The translations under genes were made by a program, and so were the position numbers. A stretch of 64,000 nucleotides of DNA from Stropharia rugosoannulata (lineage: Eukaryota > Basidiomycota > Agaricomycetes > Agaricales > Strophariaceae): NCBI GenBank assembly GCA_028532985.1, contig JANCIK010000003.1, positions 1,498,001 through 1,562,000 on the forward strand, written 5' to 3'. Within the stretch, counting starts at the first letter, position 1. Every line of letters starts with the position of its first letter. Below are positions 1-12,072 of the stretch, piece by piece. Under the pieces are notes generated by a model that saw nothing but the letters and a program-made list of their open reading frames with translations, was not told where the DNA came from and ran no database searches.

Positions 1-14
1 ATATAGAGAATTAC

Positions 15-326
15 CATTCCGGGACGATCAGAGTAATTGAAGGAACGTTTTTCAAGCAGTTCAATAACATCTTCCAAAGAATTGAGGACAATCGTTTTGT
101 TGCCAAAGATGCTGTATGAACAGATGTCCCCATATTTGCGCGCCCAGTTGGCATACTCCAGCCATGTATAGTGATGGGGAGCATCGTAGACATTGCCAAT
201 CACAGGATAACCCATGGGCCCTGGAGGCAGGGGTAGCTTTCTGCGTTTATCCAACCAAAGCTTCAGGACATACAGGGTTGTGAGCGCAAAGAAAAAGCCC
301 GCCATGTTGACAATAGCCATAGTCAT
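15..326 (-). CDS. Cytochrome P450, first exon only (cut by window edge)
   Basis: First exon of a microsomal P450. It starts at 326 (a second in-frame ATG lies at 320) and ends in a GTAATT donor at 14, so the rest lies outside the window. It reads an N-terminal hydrophobic anchor, a proline hinge of the type LPLPPGPMGYPVIGN, and an ending SDRPGM. This exon ends at the same codon as exon 1 of the three P450s at 20-28 kb, so it belongs to the same subfamily although it is on the other strand and about 20 kb away. The family is heme monooxygenases anchored in the ER. Substrate cannot be judged. Confidence 0.85.
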
Positions 327-1239
327 AGAATAGGGTAGATACGCCACCTGGTGAAGCTAAATAGGCCGCAAGGTAGATGATTATAAAGAAGCACACCAGT
401 TAACCGAAGAGAATAATAAGTCCGGGGTAGAGAAAGGCCGTACGTGTGAGTAGCATTACTTGTTATAATTATCTGTTGGGTTGCATGATCACGTTGAGTA
501 TGGGAATTACATTTTCCTGCCCTATAAGCATATGGTAATGGCTGGCCGCTACAGTTCATGGGTATAAAGGTTATTGACTGACACATGTGCTAAAAGATAC
601 GGCAAGATACTCTTTAAGCAGGTCTAAGTTGAGTAGTCGGGCAGTTTGCTTGACGTTAGTCTATAACACGAAGTGACCTGGATCAGAATTTGTCCAATTT
701 TGTTTCAGCTTTACACACCAGCATGCGGTGAGTGTTGTAATGATAGATATAGGCAATCAACGTCACTGTAATAATAAAGAGACGACATAAGATTCATATG
801 AAGTCCTTTAGTGGTTGAATATTGAAATGTTTGTGTCCAATACAAGCAAAATACGAGTCCAATATTGGGTCAGTTGGCAGTTGGTCCAACCACTGAGGTC
901 CAACGGCAGGTTTTGAATTAAACGCAAGTTAGACGGACACTCAACTAAGGTTCATAACATTATAGCCTGTGTAAAGAGTATGCACGAGTAGCCTGCAAGA
1001 GTAAATGAATAAGAGCCGGACTCTGTGAGGAGCAGTTCAATTACGGCGAGGAAGATGTGCAGTCATCGCAGAGGCGTTCAATGGCGCGTGACAACATTCT
1101 CGTGACAAGTGGAGGATAAGGTCACGAGATGATCAAGTCACATCTTTGAAGAATTGAACTTGATCCAGGGCCCGAACTGTTGTCTCTTTCTCCATCTCAC
1201 ATCGCACTCCATCTTTGCTGTCCAACATCAATATCTACT
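327..1239. other. Intergenic, upstream of P450 fragment and SRP1
   Basis: Divergent intergenic stretch. No coding frame with fungal codon structure or splice logic was found. It contains a 9-bp-arm inverted repeat, listed separately. Confidence 0.6.
1098..1129. repeat. Inverted repeat with 9-bp arms
   Basis: Arms TCTCGTGAC (1098-1106) and GTCACGAGA (1121-1129) are perfect complements around a 14-nt spacer, about 110 bp before the SRP1 start codon. It could be a paired binding site in the promoter or a chance hairpin. Confidence 0.5.
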
Positions 1240-3132
1240 ATGGAGGCTTCCGAAAATCGCACTATGAAGGTTCGCCGGGAAGGTAAGCATCGTATCTGTC
1301 ACTATCGCGATCCCCATTTAACGCGTTTTTGGTCACGCAGCCTATAAAGCTAAAGGGCCTCTTAAGCAGGACGACCTTAGACGTCGTCGTGAGGAACAGC
1401 AAGTTGAGATCAGAAGGCAGAAGAGAGAGGAAAATATCTCAAAGAGACGCAATTTCCTTCCCTCTTCAAGCGCAGATTCGGATGAAGAAATTGGTGGAGG
1501 TGTTTGGGACCCTCCTGTGAGCTGCCTTTCCAGTGGCTTACTGTATTTGTGCTAAACTACCTTATCGCAACGACTAGCTTGCAGAGGAGATGATTTCGGG
1601 TGTCTTTTCTGATGATCCCGACCGTCAGCTTGACGCGACTACGAAGTTCCGCAAACTTCTCTCAAAAGAGAAGAATCCCCCAATCGAGCGTGTAATTGAG
1701 TGTGGAGTTGTTCCTCGCTTTGTCGAGTTCTTGAAACATGGACACGCAATGCTCCAAGTACGTTTTAATTTGCATGAGTAGCACCAGTATGACGGTCTCA
1801 ATGTTTATATTTTTTTCTAACAGTTCGAAGCCGCTTGGGCACTTACCAACATTGCCTCCGGCACTGCGGAACATACGCAAGTCGTCATCAACGCTCAGGC
1901 TGTCCCCGAATTCATCAATCTCCTGTCGTCGCCCGTCCTCGATGTTCGGGAACAAGCAGTTTGGGCACTTGGAAACATTGCCGGAGATAGCCCACAATGC
2001 AGAGATTATGTTCTCCAGCAAGGCGCTTTGAGGCCCTTGCTCACTCTTCTCAGTGAAAATCACAAGCTCAGCATGCTTCGAAACGCCACTTGGACTTTGA
2101 GTAACTTTTGCAGAGGTAAAACACCTCAGCCGGATTGGGATCTTGTTCGTCTCCTCTCCCCTGCCCTATTTATATTTGCTGATCGCGATGGCGTAGATTT
2201 CCCCTGCTTTGACCGTTTTGACCAAACTCATTTACTCTCTCGATGATGAAATCCTTATCGATGCTTGTTGGGCAATTTCTTACCTTTCTGATGGATCCAA
2301 CGACAAGATCCAAGCTGTGATTGAGTCTGGCGTTTGCAGACGCCTTGTTGACTTGCTCTTGCACCAGTCAACTTCCGTTCAAACCCCAGCTTTGCGTTCT
2401 GTTGGAAACATTGTAACAGGCGACGACCTCCAGACTCAGGTCGTCATCGCGTCAGGTGCACTGCCTGCCCTCTTGTCTCTCCTTTCGTCTCCCAAGGACG
2501 GTATTCGCAAGGAGGCTTGCTGGACGATATCCAACATTACAGCTGGATCTCCTCCTCAAATCCAAGCGGTCATTGACGCCAACATTATACCCCCCCTTAT
2601 CAACATTCTCCAGAATGCAGACTTCAAGACAAGGAAAGAGGCATGCTGGGCTATCTCAAATGCCACTTCTGGTGGTCTCCAGGAACCTGCTCAGATCCGT
2701 TACCTTGTTTCGCAAGGTTGCATTAAGCCTCTATGTGACCTTTTGACGATGATGGACAACAAAATAATTCAGGTTGCTCTGGACGGATTGGATAACATCC
2801 TCAAAATTGGAGAGCAAGATAAGATCGCTGCTGGTCCTGGCGCCGTTAACCAATACGCATTATATGTTGAGGAAGCAGGAGGAATGATCACTATCCACAA
2901 CCTCCAACAGCATGACAATCTGGAGATTTATAAGAAAGCCTTTAACATCATGGATAAATACTTCCCCGACGAGGAAGATGTGGACACCGCTATTAGCGCT
3001 CCAACTGTCGATGCTACTGGCCAATTTGCTGTAAGTTTTTGTGTCTATATTTATGTTTAATGCTCACACTACTCTTACCAGTTCCACTCGGACATGAGTG
3101 CACCTCAAGGTGGCTTCAGTTTCGGACAGTGA
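1240..3132 (+). CDS. SRP1: Importin subunit alpha (karyopherin alpha)
   Basis: Adaptor that binds classical nuclear localisation signals and importin beta for nuclear import. Exons 1240..1282, 1341..1516, 1578..1757, 1824..2144, 2197..3030, 3082..3132 give 535 aa. The N-terminal importin-beta-binding region is rich in Arg/Lys ([16 protein letters not shown]). It is followed by a run of armadillo repeats with the Trp/Asn array that binds the [76 protein letters not shown]. The acidic C-terminal tail ends in GGFSFGQ. Length and repeat order match yeast SRP1. Not linked in function to its neighbours. Confidence 0.97.
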
Positions 3133-4781
3133 TTTCTTTTTCTCCATTTCATGTCCATTTATCAACACGATTGCTACGTTCTGTAACTACCACTCCGTCA
3201 TCTTTCATTCCATTGTTCATTGCATCTTTACTTGTCTGTTACCTTCTGACGGAAGGCCTAAATCAGAATAATACTCGATTACTTGTATCTTGATTGCATT
3301 TTTCTGCCGCCGGGTGTCTAGATACGCTACTCAATGTCTCTTTTTCAATTGTAAATGCGCCATGGTATTAGATCTTTCGGGTTCATTCCCTGCGTTTAAG
3401 TTTTGATGAAGAGCTCACTGCACTCATGAGTACTGATCACACAAATAGGAAAGCGCTTCTATGTCATGGGTGCTACGTTGTAGATCATGCTGTGCCCACT
3501 TAGTACTTAGTGTGCACACTGTATTTCAGTCGACATGTTTCCGACATACAAGTCGATGTAACGTGACCACTTAATTTTCGCTCGCAATTGCAACTTCAGC
3601 GCTGCGCTGCTACTAGTACAATACCGCTTAGGCTGATCGAGGTTAATCTTGAACGTTAAACACCTTGTACTTGAACGAGCCTATGCCCTTGCTATAAGCA
3701 TATACTCAAATCTGAGTCTAGAACTAGAACATTGTGTTGTTGAATCACCAAGCCAGCATCTATGGCCTCACAGATTCTTCCTTTAGGTATGATTTGTAGT
3801 GCTGTAATCGCGGTTTACGACTCAGTGGCTGCACAGAACTCATTGATAGGTGTATCGGCTCCCGGATCTGGGTGATTATGAAGAGTGAACGCGAATTCAC
3901 TGGAACACTGCTGGGTTTTGATGACTATGTTAGTGAGTACATTACTACTGCTGTCTAATCGACTATGGCCGCTTATGTATGGCTGCTCTACTCTAGATAT
4001 TGTTCTCGAGGATGTAGTCGAATAGTATGGGTATATTTTTACCTGTACACTTCTGCCTCTGATAGGTTCGGTAGTGAAACGACAACACAAGGAGTTAAAA
4101 AGACGAAGCTCGCGCAAACTTTATTGAATGGAAGCAACATTGCTATGGTGTGTCTGCCTTAGTTGCCTTACACTCTCTTTATGACGCGCATCGTTGTTCT
4201 TTTGCAGCTGATACCTGGAAGTAACGGTCCCGAAGAAAGCTGAGCAAGTACCTACAGTTACGCAATTCACTGCCTATCCATCGGTACATGATATGCAGGA
4301 TTTTGGGAAATAAAAACGATAGGCATCCGATAATCATATCCATGATTGTATCAAGTTTGTCACTGAAGATAGAAGGCTGAAGGGAGTTTCGAAGCCTTTT
4401 CACTATGAAAGACCAACGTTATGTCGGTCTCTTGCACAGATAACCGATGACGGTTGATTTCTTAATGTAAAGCTTCCAAATGTCTGCATGATGTACTCAA
4501 GCTTGATACCCAGCATCTCATTTGCTTGCAAACCCTGTAGCATGATGGCTAGCAAAAGCTAGATAAATTATTAACCAAAGGTTGACATTGTCCAGTGGTT
4601 AGGTTAGTAGGAGTTACATACTTAGGTGAACGCGCAGGTCACGTGGAATGATTTTTCGCCGCCGCCGTAAACTTACTGTTAGCTACATGGTCTTGACATG
4701 GTCATTTACTTGTCATAAGCGCCTGAACAACGCCTGAACTTGGTATCTGGACACCTCTGTATCCCTTCAGACGCTTCAAAA
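3133..4781. other. Intergenic, no gene recognised
   Basis: About 1.65 kb between SRP1 and the bS16 gene. Short frames of up to 100 codons occur on both strands, but none has recognisable motifs or plausible splicing. It presumably holds the SRP1 3' UTR and the bS16 promoter. Confidence 0.6.
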
Positions 4782-5220
4782 ATGCCTATTCGACTACGCA
4801 TGGCTATGCATGGCACTGCTCATAAGAAAGTTTTTCACCTTGTCGCCATTAACAACACTTTACGCCGGGACGCCAAACCTGCAGAGCTCTTGGGCATTTA
4901 CGATCCTCACACACGAGATCTGAACGGCGTCCGACTTGTTCGATGGAGTGTCACCAGAATACATCACTGGCTTAGCCTAGGGGCAAAACCCACTCAATCT
5001 GTAGTGAAGTTGCTAGAGCGGGTGCGTCGCGGTTACCAGCTATATACATCCGCTTTGTTCGTCTGACTAGCTTTAGGGAGGAATCCTTGCCCCCAACTCA
5101 CCATATCACACGAAATCTATGACTCCCAAACACCCTGTATGCGAACTGAAGCCCAGAACCTCGAAGGAAGCAGCACCAAGAGAGATGCCCGCAAAAACTA
5201 CCCCAGCCAAGAAATCATGA
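4782..5220 (+). CDS. MRPS16: Mitochondrial small-subunit ribosomal protein bS16m
   Basis: Two exons, 4782..5021 and 5077..5220, give 127 aa. The product is the S16 protein of the mitochondrial ribosome. It starts MPIRLRMAMHG and carries the S16 landmarks: a basic N-terminus, ELLGIYDPHTRD, then WLSLGAKPTQSVVKLLER followed by GGILAPNSP. The tail after the S16 core is about 40 residues and rich in Lys, Thr and Pro, as in other fungal bS16m proteins. The intron starts GTGCGT and ends CTTTAG. It sits convergent to the ACBP/ankyrin gene, with about 215 bp between the stops. Confidence 0.93.
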
Positions 5221-5435
5221 GCACCGCGTATTTGGACGCGACCATGTAACCTTACGGCTCAATCCGTATGACTATTGGCATAACGAGTGGCTATTTCATA
5301 CTTAACGAAGGCGTAATACACTCTGTCTATGCTTTAAAGAGCAATTCGGTCATCTCTGTTATATACAAAGCCTGGTTCGCTGGATGGCACCTTCTCGTCC
5401 GGTCTTTTATTTATCCGCATTATAGACTTCAGTCA

Positions 5436-6298
5436 TCACGGAGTAGTTGCTAGAAGCTTTTCTATCTCGAGGTGCCCGGCTTCCTGTGACAATTGCAAAG
5501 GAGTGAGGTCATCAGGGTCCTGTTACGGGGGTCAGTGTAAGATGTCAGCAAAGATGGTAGCGAAGTCTACCTTAATTTCCCGGTCTGCGCCAAGTTTCAG
5601 CAGAAGCTTGACTGCCTCGACATTGCCTCGGTCGCACGCCAGATGCAAAGGTGCATAGCCCTAAAATTAAGCGGGATTGATACGCATGCATAAGCCAAAA
5701 GTAATGACTTACAAACTCATCAAGGACATTTGGATCAATGTTGGGGTGTTTGTCGAGAAAGGCTTTGAGCTCATCAATATCATTTGACAGAACAAGTCCA
5801 TGTATACTGTTGTCATATTCCTCCGGTGGCGGTGGTGCCATTGAACTGACGCTTACACCCAGTCCACCTCCGCGACTTTTATTACTTGAAGACTCATCGG
5901 AATCCCATATGCTGTCATCCTGCTCAGTTGTATCTTCTTTTTTATCTTTGGACGGAGTAACCGCGGACTCCGTCCAGCCTAAACTGCGTGCAAGGTCTAA
6001 ATATCTTTGTTCGGCCAGAGTTTCTGACTCGTATTTCTTGCCCGCAGCGGCCCACGCATCCCATTTGGCCCGTCCAGTCATGTCAAATATTGACGGTCGC
6101 GAAATTAATGGCATTCTCGAGGATGTGACGTATTTGAACAATCCGTACAACTGTCCAAACAATCAGACATGAACCTGAGGATCAGACGAAGATATCGACC
6201 TCGAGCTTGGTAGAAGTAGATACTTGTGGTAGGGATGACGCAGATGACAGATAGTCCGCAGCATTTTGAAAGCACGGAGATGGGTGTATATTAGACAT
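5436..6298 (-). CDS. Acyl-CoA-binding domain and ankyrin repeat protein (ACBD6-like)
   Basis: Exons 6200..6298, 5713..6150, 5571..5660, 5436..5519 give 236 aa. Residues about 8-90 form an acyl-CoA-binding domain, seen from LYGLFKYVT and FDMTGRAKWDAWAAAGKKY, which include the conserved Tyr and Lys positions that hold the CoA and acyl chain. A linker rich in Ser, Asp and Pro follows. Residues about 130-236 are ankyrin repeats, clearest at GYAPLHLACDRGN and LTPLQLSQEAGH. ACBD6-type proteins buffer long-chain acyl-CoA and can present it to partners such as N-myristoyltransferase; that role is family knowledge only. Start 6298 was chosen because it begins the domain and opens a 33-codon exon in phase with the next. 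Confidence 0.92.
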
Positions 6299-6442
6299 CC
6301 AAGGTATAGGTTCGCTGTAGCAACGCAGGCGGACTAGGTATACTTGGTGGCGGTAAAGTAACTGATTAAATACTACTGCGAGTCCTCTCGAAGAGGAAGC
6401 GGTCTATTACATAATCCAATTAAATGCCCTCTATGTATCTGC

Positions 6443-7938
6443 TCAGGCCAGACCTGCCGCTCGCATCGCCTAAAGAGTTATTAGCAAAAGAAGAACAAGA
6501 ATATGCCGCTGATAAGTCATACCTTCAACATCTCCACACCAATCTTTGCAGGGCTATCGGTAACGATGACTCCAGCTTTTTCAAGCGCCTTGACTTTGTC
6601 AGCAGCGGCACCTATTAAAAAAATGAAATTAAGATCACGTTGTTGCAATATTCGCTTGAGACCGACCTTTTCCTCCGGAGATGATAGCACCTGCATGTCC
6701 CATACGACGGCCAGGAGGAGCAGTGCGTCCGGCAATAAATCCAACGACGGGCTTGGGGTTAGCCCTTGTTTTGTTGTATTTTTCCAGATATTCAGCAGCC
6801 TCCTCTTCCATGGATCCACCAATCTCCCCAATGAGAACAATACCTATCATCAAAGGTAAATAGATGAGTATTTATGTAACATGTCAGTACCAGTAGAGAT
6901 TCTCACCCTGGGTATTGGGGTCCTCAAGGAATACTTTGATGACGTCAATGTGCTGAGTGCCGGGGAAGGGGTCGCCGCCGATGCCAACGCAAAGCGATTG
7001 TCCAAGACCAACGTCGGTGGTCTGAGCAACTGCCTCATATGTCAACGTTCCGGAACGGGACACGATACCTATGGGACTACTCAGAAGAAGCTACATGTAT
7101 AGAAATATTAAACGACTTGCCGATCTTTCCGGGTCTATGGATGTGACCAGGCTGGATACCCATTTTGCATCCAAGAGGGTTGATGACTGCGTTTCAACCC
7201 AACTAAATATCATGTAGGTAATATATACGAAGACTGAAACTCACTCCCGGGGCAATTGGGTCCTACAAGACGGGAGCGCGACTGGTTTTTGAGTGCGTTC
7301 ATGACCTGTTGTGATACTCCAGTCATGATATGATCATGTTGTCAAGAAAACAGAAACCGACGCGAATTTCATCAGCCTGAGGAATGCCTTCGGTTATGCA
7401 CACAATGAGGCCAATCTCGTTCTCGATAGCTTCAATGATGGCGTCGGCAGCAGTAGGTGGTGGGACGTATAGGATGGAGGCATCGGGTTTTGTAGCCTCA
7501 ACTGCCTGAAGGACGTATCTTCAGCAAATGCAAACAAAACAACGCAACAGCTACGGACTTCGCGGACAGTTCCAAAAACCGGGAGGCCCAAATGAGTCTG
7601 ACCGGCCTTCTTAGGCGACACCCCTCCAACCATGTTTGTTCCATACGCAAGAGCTTCTGTAACATGGAAAGTGCCCTAATTAAATTTATCATTAGCACCC
7701 CCATGTACAAGTTTATATGAGCAGACGAACCGTCTTTCCTGTCAGACCCTGACACAGGACTTTGGTATCTTTATGGATGAGGAGATTCTTAATGGTATCA
7801 TCATAGCTCTTGCGTGCAGCAGATTGAGAGAACGCCCGGCGTCCGACTTATCCAGTGGGTTATTGGTGAGATAGTTTATCAGTAGGCAGTATGCTACTCA
7901 CCGTTTCCAATTACTGACTGACCAGCATGGCGAAGCAT
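6443..7938 (-). CDS. LSC1: Succinyl-CoA ligase subunit alpha, mitochondrial
   Basis: Alpha subunit of the TCA-cycle enzyme that converts succinyl-CoA to succinate with NDP phosphorylation. Ten exons (7902..7938, 7731..7846, 7559..7675, 7362..7505, 7245..7305, 7121..7186, 6907..7068, 6667..6843, 6523..6611, 6443..6469) give 331 aa. The N-terminus is a mitochondrial presequence ([12 protein letters not shown], arginine-rich). Key motifs are the CoA-binding [26 protein letters not shown] and [10 protein letters not shown], and the phospho-histidine loop [14 protein letters not shown]. The intron between exons 6 and 7 begins GCAAGT, a GC-AG intron forced by the frame. The final exon is only 27 nt (AMRAAGLA and stop). 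Confidence 0.96.
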
Positions 7939-8348
7939 TTCAGGCTAATAGGTAGAAGATAGTCAAAACAGTGACGTTGCTGGACCGGGTACGGAAAACA
8001 AGTTGCCAGCAGTGTATTGACAGCTTTGATTCTGAAGCCGAGACTTGCCAAAATTGGAAGTACCGCGGTAATCAACCGACACTCAATTTTGGTGGGAAAG
8101 AAAGGGCTTAAACTACGTCGATGTTCTAGGTATGTAGATAAAATAAATTATGACATACGTATACACACGCTTTCAGAGAGTCCAAAGAGATTCAAATTTA
8201 TTTTTATCAAACAGATTTGTAATTTCATACAAAACGAAATAGCACACAAGACATCGAAAACATGAATAGTTACCTAGATGATTACTGTAATACAATTACA
8301 GACAAGTCCTTTAACAAATGATAATGAAGCGCTCCTCCAACCTGGATA
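7939..8348. other. Intergenic between LSC1 start and MTR10 stop
   Basis: 410 bp of AT-rich spacer between two genes on the minus strand, presumably the MTR10 3' UTR and LSC1 promoter. No other signal seen. Confidence 0.6.
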
Positions 8349-11300
8349 TTACGAAAGATTCCTCCTCCTGTCGCGAGTTTTCCTTGATGAACGATCAAAC
8401 GCGAGAAGAGCAAACTTGACTTTGTCGTATTGTCGCGTATTAATCGAGCTACAGGCATGCGTTGATTACACATTGGAAAGCAAAAGAAATGAACTTGACT
8501 CACCTGGTGATATCCTTCAAAAAACCTGCTTTAGTCTCATTAGGTACACTAGTCAAAGGTAACTGTTCCAAAACAGGAGGGAGCCATGTGAGTAGCTCTG
8601 TTGGCCACCACTGAGCAAGAGCTCTGAATATCGAAACAACCGTCGCTGTCGCGTCCTGGGGGAAGTCGCCCACCAACCCGTTAAGGACACAACCAACAAG
8701 TGGAAATCCTTCCTTAGTCATCGCTTCTCTGATGGAGGTAGACCACAATGCATATTTTTGAGGAGTAGCTGCTGTCGTGGGTTCCATACAATCGTGGGTA
8801 AGGAAGCTTCTGAATAGATCGAGTGTGGCGAAGATAATGTCACTGTGGACCACTGTGAGGCCAGCCATAGAACATCGGAACGCTAGGGGGAATGCAGGTG
8901 ACATAAATAGGTACTCAGGCATGAGCACAACGTATTGAAGAAGCATTTGAATGTAATCCTCAAGGACTGCAGAATGAATGTGAGTATATAATTCATTTAG
9001 CAAACAGCGGACATACCGTCAGGTATCTGATTAGGAGTCTTGACATGGAGAAGAGAGGCAACTTTGGCAGTACTCTTTTCGAAGAGATCCTTAATAGCAT
9101 TGTTCAGAGCTGGGTTGTTCTCATGTCCGAATCTTGCAATGATCTTTCCAGCAATCCACAAGAAGCTGGGGTATCCAGTTGCTTCGAACGCCATCGACAT
9201 TCTTGCAACAACTGAAGGGGCTATAGCCAGTGCATTCTTTCCGAACAAGTCGATACCCCTTCGCAGTACACGTGTGGTGCGCTCAGCGAGGTCGTAGTTC
9301 AAGCCGTATTTAGTGAGGAAAGCGTCGAAAACTAGCCAAGCCTCCTGACAGGTATTCTGGCATGATGGCGGCAAATCATCACCAAAACCTTGGATGACGT
9401 GGAGCATCACTTCCAGGTTTTCGAGACCATCTAAAACATGATAAATGATTATATTTTATATTAATATAAGAAAAAGGAATACCTCCGAGTTCTTCTATTT
9501 CAGGCTTAGTAAGGGGGGTGGTCTTGGTAGAAACAGCGTGTACTTGAGCAAGAATGTCTTGAGCAAACGTCTTCAAGGATTCAGCCGCACGGTTCATGGG
9601 CATCGCAGAAATAACATAGGCGATAGCCTCGTATACTTGACGCCTGTCATCTTGGACAAGCTTAGTTCCTGTGCTTGTCAGGAAACTATGTAATGTCGGT
9701 AGGAAATCGGTCAAGTGCTAAAGTGGACATGTTAATGGGTGATATAACACAGGACAAGTAAGCTTACCTGTTTACAGTCTTGGCAGACATATTTCAACGC
9801 CTGCCCCGCCGCGGCGCAGACCTCAGAATCCGAGTCCTGGAATCCAGCAGAAATGTACTCCAGCTGCGGTCTAATGTAGTCCGGGTGCAAATTTATCCAC
9901 TCAGAATAACGCGAAATGATCAACAGTGCTGCATATCGCACACGAGGATGGGTTGGCAACGACGGAACAAGGTCCATGATCTTCGGTACAGCGCTATTAT
10001 CCTCCGGGTCAATTTCCGCTCCCATAGAACGCATAGCAAACAATGGCGCTTCAATTTCTTGCCAAGAGACCTCCGCTCCTCGCGAGAGGGCTACCGTAAT
10101 TAATTGGTAGGCGGAAAGCAGACAAGTTTCAGTGCTCAAGACGAAGCAACAGTCTTTAAGCGTGTCTCCCATAACATGTCGGAATGACCTGAAATTGTCT
10201 GCTTCTTGTCCCGTCATCGGGCTGGAGTCCGGTGGGAAGTGCAGGTGGTTGATAACGACCTGCATAAGGCTCTTATATGCTTCGAGGAAGAGTGGTGAAA
10301 CTGAGGACCGCTTTCCAAGATTCTGAGCGAGCCTCATCCAGAAGGGGAATGTAATCGGCACAATGTCCAGATCGGGGTATGCAGAGCACTCGCCAATAGC
10401 CTCAACCAGAGGGAAGAAAGTTTCTGTATGCTGCAGGAGCAAGAGTCGGTATGTCTCTCCTGCCTCGGAGAAGATTCTGGCATAGCCTTTTATTTTTTCC
10501 GCGTCGTCTTTATCCTCCACTAGACGGGATCGGAGGGCAATAACACGAGGAACAATGAGTTGGATGACGGCCATATTGTCCTCTATTTCCTGGGTTTCGT
10601 GGATTATCTGGCAGATAACGTCAACTGCCGCGTCAAACAGTTCTTCCACGAGCAGCGCATCGAATGTGAACGAAAATAGAGGTGTTTCGGCTAAAGCAGC
10701 AACGCCGATCTCCCCAGCAACAAGCCACGAATACAGGCAGTTAAATATCTGGGTTCGAACTTTTGTTGTCACACCTAATCACGGCATCGTTTGGGACTTC
10801 GCATAGACAAATACAAGCTGAAAACCACTTACCACTTGCTTTGAAATACATAACCAAAAGCTCCAGTACTTTCGATGAATTGAACGTCAAGATTACCTCA
10901 GATCGCTCACGGTACTCATTGTCCTGAGAAAAGTAGGTGAGTTTATCAACATGGAGCAAGCGTGCTACTCACGGAGACAGGTATTTTTGTATTGCTTGTA
11001 AGCTCCTCAGGCAGGATCCTTAAAAATTCCAACAATGTCGGAACTGTAGCAGGGTTTTGACCAAAGGAAGAAATCATATCCTGAACGGGATTCTCCCAAG
11101 TGGGCAATTGCAGAGCTAGCCCTGCAATTGCTAACGATAATTGGACGATGATCGTCCGAGGACCTGCGTTGTATGTTGCCAATGCAGTTATAAGTGTGTC
11201 ACGCAGCGGGAGCAAGTTTGCATCATCGACTTGGTTCAGGTCATAAGTTACCTAGCAGATAATTAGAATAACAGGCGTTCCTTGACAATGGTGTGGAGCA

Positions 11301-11585
11301 CAAGTACTCACCTTCGTCCTGAATGTCTGGGCGGCGAAGATCTTCGCTGCTGGAGGCGCCTCGGGTGATAGCAGGAGGACATTGCAGGTCGACCACGCTT
11401 CAGGCTAGGACAAGGAGCGTTGGAGACGGGTCAGAGGTGTTGCTTGCGATAGTGGCCATATGCGAAAGACAATTTACAGAATGCTGGAAATCCTGAAGCC
11501 AGGAATTTGCTCGTTCGAGCGATGTCTTGTCAGGAGCACGGCTGAATACGTCGAGCGCTGATAGCAGATCTTGAATGGCGGCCAT
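8349..11585 (-). CDS. MTR10: Nuclear import receptor, MTR10/transportin-3 family
   Basis: Importin-beta-type karyopherin of the MTR10/TNPO3 family, which carries SR-like RNA-binding proteins into the nucleus. Nine exons (11478..11585, 11312..11404, 10973..11251, 10833..10923, 9768..10774, 9483..9717, 9017..9430, 8504..8966, 8349..8448) give 929 aa, near the usual size. The N-terminus has the family pattern ERANSWLQDFQHSPEAW, then FAAQTFRTKV and LALQLPTW, followed by HEAT-type helices to the end. The C-terminus KFALLAFDRSSRKTRDRRR is basic. The last splice (acceptor CCTGTAG at 8449) was chosen because it alone keeps that C-terminal frame. Confidence 0.94.
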
Positions 11586-12072
11586 ACAGAGATGGATAGG
11601 CGATCGTGGAGGTTAGCGATTTAGGTGCAGATGTTGCAATCAAGCTTCGGTTACCAGGTCAGAGAATCTCGGGCGTTTGTTCTTGTTGACAAATCAAGCG
11701 GCCGCATTTATCCAGTCCCGCACTGTCACATCTTGGTCCCGCTGCGCTTCATTCTTACTCAAGCTAGTGCAGAATCATGGTATATTGTCATGAAATGAAT
11801 CCGCTATGGACAGTAATTCCGCATAGAGAATATCGTGAAAAAGTGGTACTAAACGTGATGAGCAGTAGGGGGATATCCAGTAGAAAGGAGCGACGAATGT
11901 TCTCAAGAATCAAGATAATGAATGGATAGGGGAAAGTAAGTTAAAAGAGATGAATGTACACAGAAAACATGGAGGAGTGGATATCTCACGCAACAAGAGT
12001 CAAAATTATAAAGATCATGGGTATGGGGTTCAAATAATACCGCGCTCCTCATATTTTCAAAGTGCCATTTCT
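11586..12072. other. Intergenic between MTR10 start and CDC3 stop
   Basis: 487 bp, presumably the CDC3 3' UTR and MTR10 promoter. No gene recognised. Confidence 0.6.

Noticed and set aside
2145..2196. Coding read-through of SRP1 intron 4
   Set aside because: Skipping GTTCGT..GCGTAG gives the conserved [13 protein letters not shown] junction; read-through changes frame and breaks the ARM repeat.
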